Notes under the pieces: model-generated | What the model was told of the DNA's origin: nothing | What the model saw: only the letters and a program-made list of their open reading frames with translations | Database searches by the model: none | Assembly (NCBI GenBank): GCA_025928545.1 | Contig: JAICJH010000010.1 | Span: forward strand, 1-64,000 | Length of the DNA: 64,000 nt | Source: Bryobacteraceae bacterium | GTDB lineage: Bacteria > Acidobacteriota > Terriglobia > Bryobacterales > Bryobacteraceae | Direction: 5' to 3' | Translations under genes and position numbers: made by a program | In this document: in pieces, positions 57,687 to 64,000 of the stretch | Numbering within the stretch: the first letter of the stretch is position 1 | Layout of the letters: every line of letters begins with the position of its first letter

Positions 57687-58556
57687 ATGAAGAAACCAAT
57701 AAAGCGGGCCGCAGCAGTGACATCGGGCGCAATAGCGATTATCCTGAGCATCGCCGCAATCGGAGTATGGGGGCAAACAAAGGCGGAGCAACCGAAGACA
57801 GTAAGACTCTACGTTTTCGATCTCGGCAAGCTCACCAACAACAATCCCGCACAATACCGGTTCCAGAAAGATGAACTTGCCGTCACGGATCTCGCGGTGG
57901 CCGGCTATCTGATCGTGCATCCACGCGGCACGCTGATATGGGACACCGGTGTAGTGCCGGACAGCCAGGTCGGTAGCGGAGCCCGCGGCGCGAATCGCGC
58001 GGGGAAGCGCACCCTGAAGGACCAACTGGCTGAGATCGGGTACGCGCCCAAAGACATTAACTTTCTGGGTTTGTCACACTATCACTTCGATCATACGGGT
58101 AACGCGAACGAATTCCAGGATTCGACATGGCTGGTGCGACAAGAAGAGCGCGACGCCATGTTCGCCGAGAAACAACCACCGGGGGTCAGCGTTTTGACTC
58201 AATACAACCTGCTGAAGGACAGTAAGACAGTCATTCTGGACAAGGACGAGTATGACGTGTTCGGGGACGGCACGGTGATCCTGAAAGCTGCTGTAGGGCA
58301 TACTCCGGGTCATCAGGTGCTCATGGTCAAGCTGGCTAAGTTCGGGCCAGTAATTCTGGCCGGCGATCTTTATCATTACCGGGAAGAGAGGGAGCTGCGC
58401 GACCGTACTCCAACTTTCGAATTCAATAGTGAGCAAACTATTGCGTCCCGCGAGAAGATCGAGGCCTATGCCAAAAAGATCGGTGCGCAGCTGTGGATTG
58501 AGCACGATCTCACCCATACGGAGAGTCTGAAGAAGTCGCCGGAATATTACGAATAA
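57687..58556 (+). CDS. Exported metallo-beta-lactamase fold protein, N-acyl homoserine lactonase-like
   Basis: Signal MKKPIKRAAAVTSGAIAIILSIAAIGVWGQ; LGLSHYHFDHTGNANEF (HxHxDH); AAVGHTPGHQVLMV; ILAGDLYHYRE. Confidence 0.87.
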   Translation: MKKPIKRAAAVTSGAIAIILSIAAIGVWGQTKAEQPKTVRLYVFDLGKLTNNNPAQYRFQKDELAVTDLAVAGYLIVHPRGTLIWDTGVVPDSQVGSGARGANRAGKRTLKDQLAEIGYAPKDINFLGLSHYHFDHTGNANEFQDSTWLVRQEERDAMFAEKQPPGVSVLTQYNLLKDSKTVILDKDEYDVFGDGTVILKAAVGHTPGHQVLMVKLAKFGPVILAGDLYHYREERELRDRTPTFEFNSEQTIASREKIEAYAKKIGAQLWIEHDLTHTESLKKSPEYYE

Positions 58557-58845
58557 CGGCCAGCCTTCATGCTGCGCCCCGCGAAATCCCGTGACTGGCT
58601 CGACGCAGGATGTCATTGGCTCGCCGGATTTGAGAAGAAGAATCTCGGATAAACCTGGGGCACGATAAGCGGCCTCCATCGCAGCGAGCGCGAGCGCAGG
58701 TTCATATGGATGACTGGCCGGCGGGTCCGCAGAATCACGCTCTTCCATTCATGGCACGCTTGCGGGTGATTGGGGAATTCCACGCGGCGAGCCATTCCCG
58801 AGGCCCCACTCTATAATCAAAATATCCCCGTTTTTAAGGACTCCC

Positions 58846-61496
58846 GTGACAGGTAATCAAATCCGCCAGCGGTTTCTCGATTTTTTCAACGCCCGCGGCC
58901 ATCGCATCGTTCGCAGCAGTTCCCTCGTGCCCGGCAATGACCCCACCCTGCTGTTCACCAACGCAGGCATGAACCAGTTCAAAGAGGTGTTCCAGGGTCT
59001 GGAAACCCGCGATTACACCCGTGCCACCACTTCGCAGAAATGCGTCCGCGCCGGCGGTAAGCACAACGATCTGGAGAACGTCGGCTACACGCGCCGCCAT
59101 CACACGTTCTTCGAAATGCTGGGCAACTTTTCCTTCGGCGACTACTTCAAGGCCGAAGCCATCGAATTCGCCTGGGACCTCGTCACCAAAGAATACGGCC
59201 TTTCCAAAGACAAGCTCTACATCACCGTTTTCCGCGAGGACGACGACGCCGAAGAGCTCTGGCAAAAGGTCGCCGGCGTTCCGAAAAGCCGCATCTTCCG
59301 TCTGGATGAAAAAGATAATTTCTGGCAGATGGGCGATACCGGCCCGTGCGGTCCGTGCTCCGAAATTCACTACGACCTGGGTCCCGAAGCGGCCGAGCCC
59401 GGCCGTGAACATGAAGAGTTCCCGCTCGATGGCGGTGGCCGCTTTGTCGAAATCTGGAATCTCGTCTTCATGCAGTTCAACCGCGATTCACAGGGCAACA
59501 TGCCTCCGCTGCCGCGTCCCTCGATCGATACCGGGATGGGGCTCGAACGCGTTGCCGCCATCCTCCAGGGCAAGCTCACCAACTACGAAACCGATCTGAT
59601 TTTCCCTATCATCGAGCGCGCCGGTGAACTCTGCAACACATCTTATGGCGTCGATCCCCGCATCGATACAGCTCTGCGCATCAATGCCGATCATGCCCGC
59701 GCCACAGCGTTCCTGGTGAACGATGGAGTTCTGCCGTCCAACGAAGGCCGCGGCTACGTGCTTCGCAAAATCATGCGCCGGGCCATGCGCAACGCCCGTC
59801 TGATCGGCAAGCAGGAGCCGTACCTGCATCTGCTCACCGGGTTCGTTGCCGAACACATGCGCGAAGCGTATCCGGAAATGATGGAATCTGTCCAGCGTGT
59901 CGCGCGCATCGTTAAGGACGAAGAGCATCGCTATGCCACAACGTTCCTGGTGGCCGAGAAAGTCTTCCACGATGAGCTGGCCAACCTGACTGGCACCGCC
60001 GTGCCCGGCGCGACTTCGTTCAAGCTTTACGACACCTACGGCCTGGCGCTGGACGAGCAGGAAGAGATGGCGCGCGAGCGCGGTTTCGAAATCGACCGCG
60101 ATGCCTTCGAAGCGGAGATGAAGCAGCAGCGCGACCGGGCGCGCGCCAGCTGGAAGGGCGGCGACAAGGGCAATATCGCGCCGGCTTATCAGGAACTGCT
60201 GGCGAGGGGCCGCACCAAATTCCTCGGTTATAACGAATTGCAGGCCACGTCGAAGACAGTGGGCTTGTTGGTCAAACAGCCGGGCGGAGTTGTAGCGATG
60301 TCTGACATGCTCCCCGCCGGTATCGATGCGGAAATCGTTCTGGACCAGACGCCGTTTTACGCTGAAACCGGCGGACAGGTTGGTGACAACGGTTCCCTGT
60401 TCGACGTCGCGTCAGGCGAAAAAGTGGCGACGGTGCTCGATACATATCCCGCCGTGCCCGGTCTGACGGTGCACAAGATCCACACGCTCGCGACCATCGC
60501 TGTCGGCGATGAATTGCGGGCCGAAGTCACTGTCAGCGAGCGGCTCGCCACGGAGCGCAATCACACGGCTACTCACCTCCTTCACGCGGCTCTTCGCCAG
60601 GTGCTGGGACCGCACGTCAAACAGGCGGGCAGCGTCGTTGAGCCGCCGCGGCTGCGCTTCGATTTCAGCCATTACGCCGCGGTTGATCCGGCCGAGATCG
60701 TAGAAATCGAACGCCTGGTCAATGAGCAGATTCTCCGCAATACGGAGGTGACCACCAACATCATGGGGATCGATCAGGCCGTTGCGACCGGAGCGATGGC
60801 CTTGTTTGGTGAAAAATACGGCGCCGAAGTTCGCGTCGTCATGATTCCCGATTTCAGCAAGGAACTCTGCGGCGGCACCCACGTCAGCCGCACGGGGGAT
60901 ATCGGCAGTTGCAAGATCGTTTCGGAAAGCAGCATCGCGGCCGGCGTACGCCGGATTGAGGCGATCACCGGAGAAAACGCGGTCCGTCAATATCAGGAAT
61001 CGAGCGAGGCGCTGCACCGCATGTCGAATATGCTGCGCGTCGGTGAACCCGAACTGGTGGATCAGGTTACTCGCCTGCTCGAAGAGAAGCGCGAGCAGGA
61101 GCGCCAGATCCACCAGCTGAAGACGAAGATTGCTCAGTCGGCGGCGAAAGATCTGGAGAGCCAGTCGAAAGAGAAGAACGGAGTTCGCTACCTGACGGCG
61201 AAGACCGAAGGTCTGGATCGCCAGCAGATGCGCGAACTGGCCGATGCGCTGCGAAATAAATGGAAGAGCGCGGTCGTCGTCCTCACGGGCGTGGATGACG
61301 GGGCCGTGTCGATTGTGGCGGCAGTCACCAAAGACCTCACCTCGAAGCTCCAGGCCGGCAAGCTCGTGGGCAGTCTCGCCCAGGCAATGGGGGGCAAAGG
61401 CGGAGGGCGTCCGGACATGGCGGAAGGCGGAGGCAAAGATCCGAGCCAGCTCCCGCAGGCGCTGGCCGGGATTGCCGCGGAAGTGGAAAGCAAGCT

Positions 61497-61500
<4 letters not shown>
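58846..61500 (+). CDS. alaS: Alanyl-tRNA synthetase
   Basis: IRQRFLDFFNARGHRIVRSSSLVPGNDPTLLFTNAGMNQFKEVFQGLETRDYTRATTSQKCVRAGGKHNDLENVG; HTATHLLHAALRQVLG; CGGTHVSRTGDIG. GTG start. Confidence 0.98.
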
Positions 61501-63628
<2,128 letters not shown>

Positions 63629-63636
63629 ACCGACGC

Positions 63637-64000
63637 ATGAAGAACGTCTCCAGGCGGGACCTCCTCCGACAATCGACCGTGGCTGCCGCAAGCGCGCTGC
63701 TATCGGGCACTGCCAAGAGCCAGTCCGCGACTGACGCTCCTATGGCGGGTTCGGCATCGCGAGGCGTACAGGCGCAGCCGAGGCCGAAACCATCCGGAAT
63801 CCCGTTCCTCGCGCAGTTTACCGACGTTGCCGCGGCCGCGGGCCTCACCCACCCGGTCATCTACGGCCCCACCGACCATGCGGATTACATCCTGGAAGCC
63901 ACCGGCTGCGGTGTCGCTTTCTTCGATTACGATAACGACGGCTGGCTCGATATCTTCGTGCTGAACGGCAGCCGCCTCGATGCGGCGTCAATCCCGGCGG
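63637..64000 (+). CDS. CRTAC1/FG-GAP repeat protein with Tat-like signal, partial (runs off window end)
   Basis: MKNVSRRDLLRQSTVAAASALLSG ... FTDVAAAAGLTHPVIYGPTDHADYILEATGCGVAFFDYDNDGWLDIFVLNGSRL; absent from the track because it has no stop in the window. Confidence 0.85.
   Translation, partial: MKNVSRRDLLRQSTVAAASALLSGTAKSQSATDAPMAGSASRGVQAQPRPKPSGIPFLAQFTDVAAAAGLTHPVIYGPTDHADYILEATGCGVAFFDYDNDGWLDIFVLNGSRLDAASIPA

Noticed and set aside
58074-58748. 224-aa minus-strand ORF over the lactonase-like gene and the pre-alaS intergenic region
   Set aside because: Mostly antisense to conserved MBL motifs; no recognisable family.

Overview
The window reads as GC-rich acidobacterial chromosome (Bryobacterales/Solibacter-like). 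This rests on four TIGR03435 domains, a TIGR03436 VWA protein, and BlaI/M56 clusters. No rRNA, tRNA, CRISPR array, transposase or phage gene was recognised by eye. Housekeeping anchors are hrcA (partial, missed by the ORF track), thrC, clpP, sppA, pyrF, alaS, a ypdA-like gene and a nitrite/sulfite reductase. Accessory content includes: (i) a BlaI operator/regulator followed by three paralogous M56 metallopeptidases, each with two TonB-C-like domains around a POTRA-like segment, plus an interleaved TIGR03435 gene (3.1-10.4 kb); (ii) a second BlaI locus with an M56::TIGR03435 fusion and a protease-less relic of the same fusion (48.3-51.7 kb); (iii) a two-gene cassette of a 62-aa protein and a PARP/ART-like protein, a candidate undescribed toxin-antitoxin module (27.6-28.4 kb); (iv) three sigma/anti-sigma pairs within 9 kb; (v) exact inverted-repeat operators at regulator starts; (vi) dispersed intergenic repeats, including a 10-bp-period element at the 3' ends of four minus-strand genes; (vii) a membrane protein gene broken across three frames. 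All family calls come from reading motifs by eye. No database search was run.
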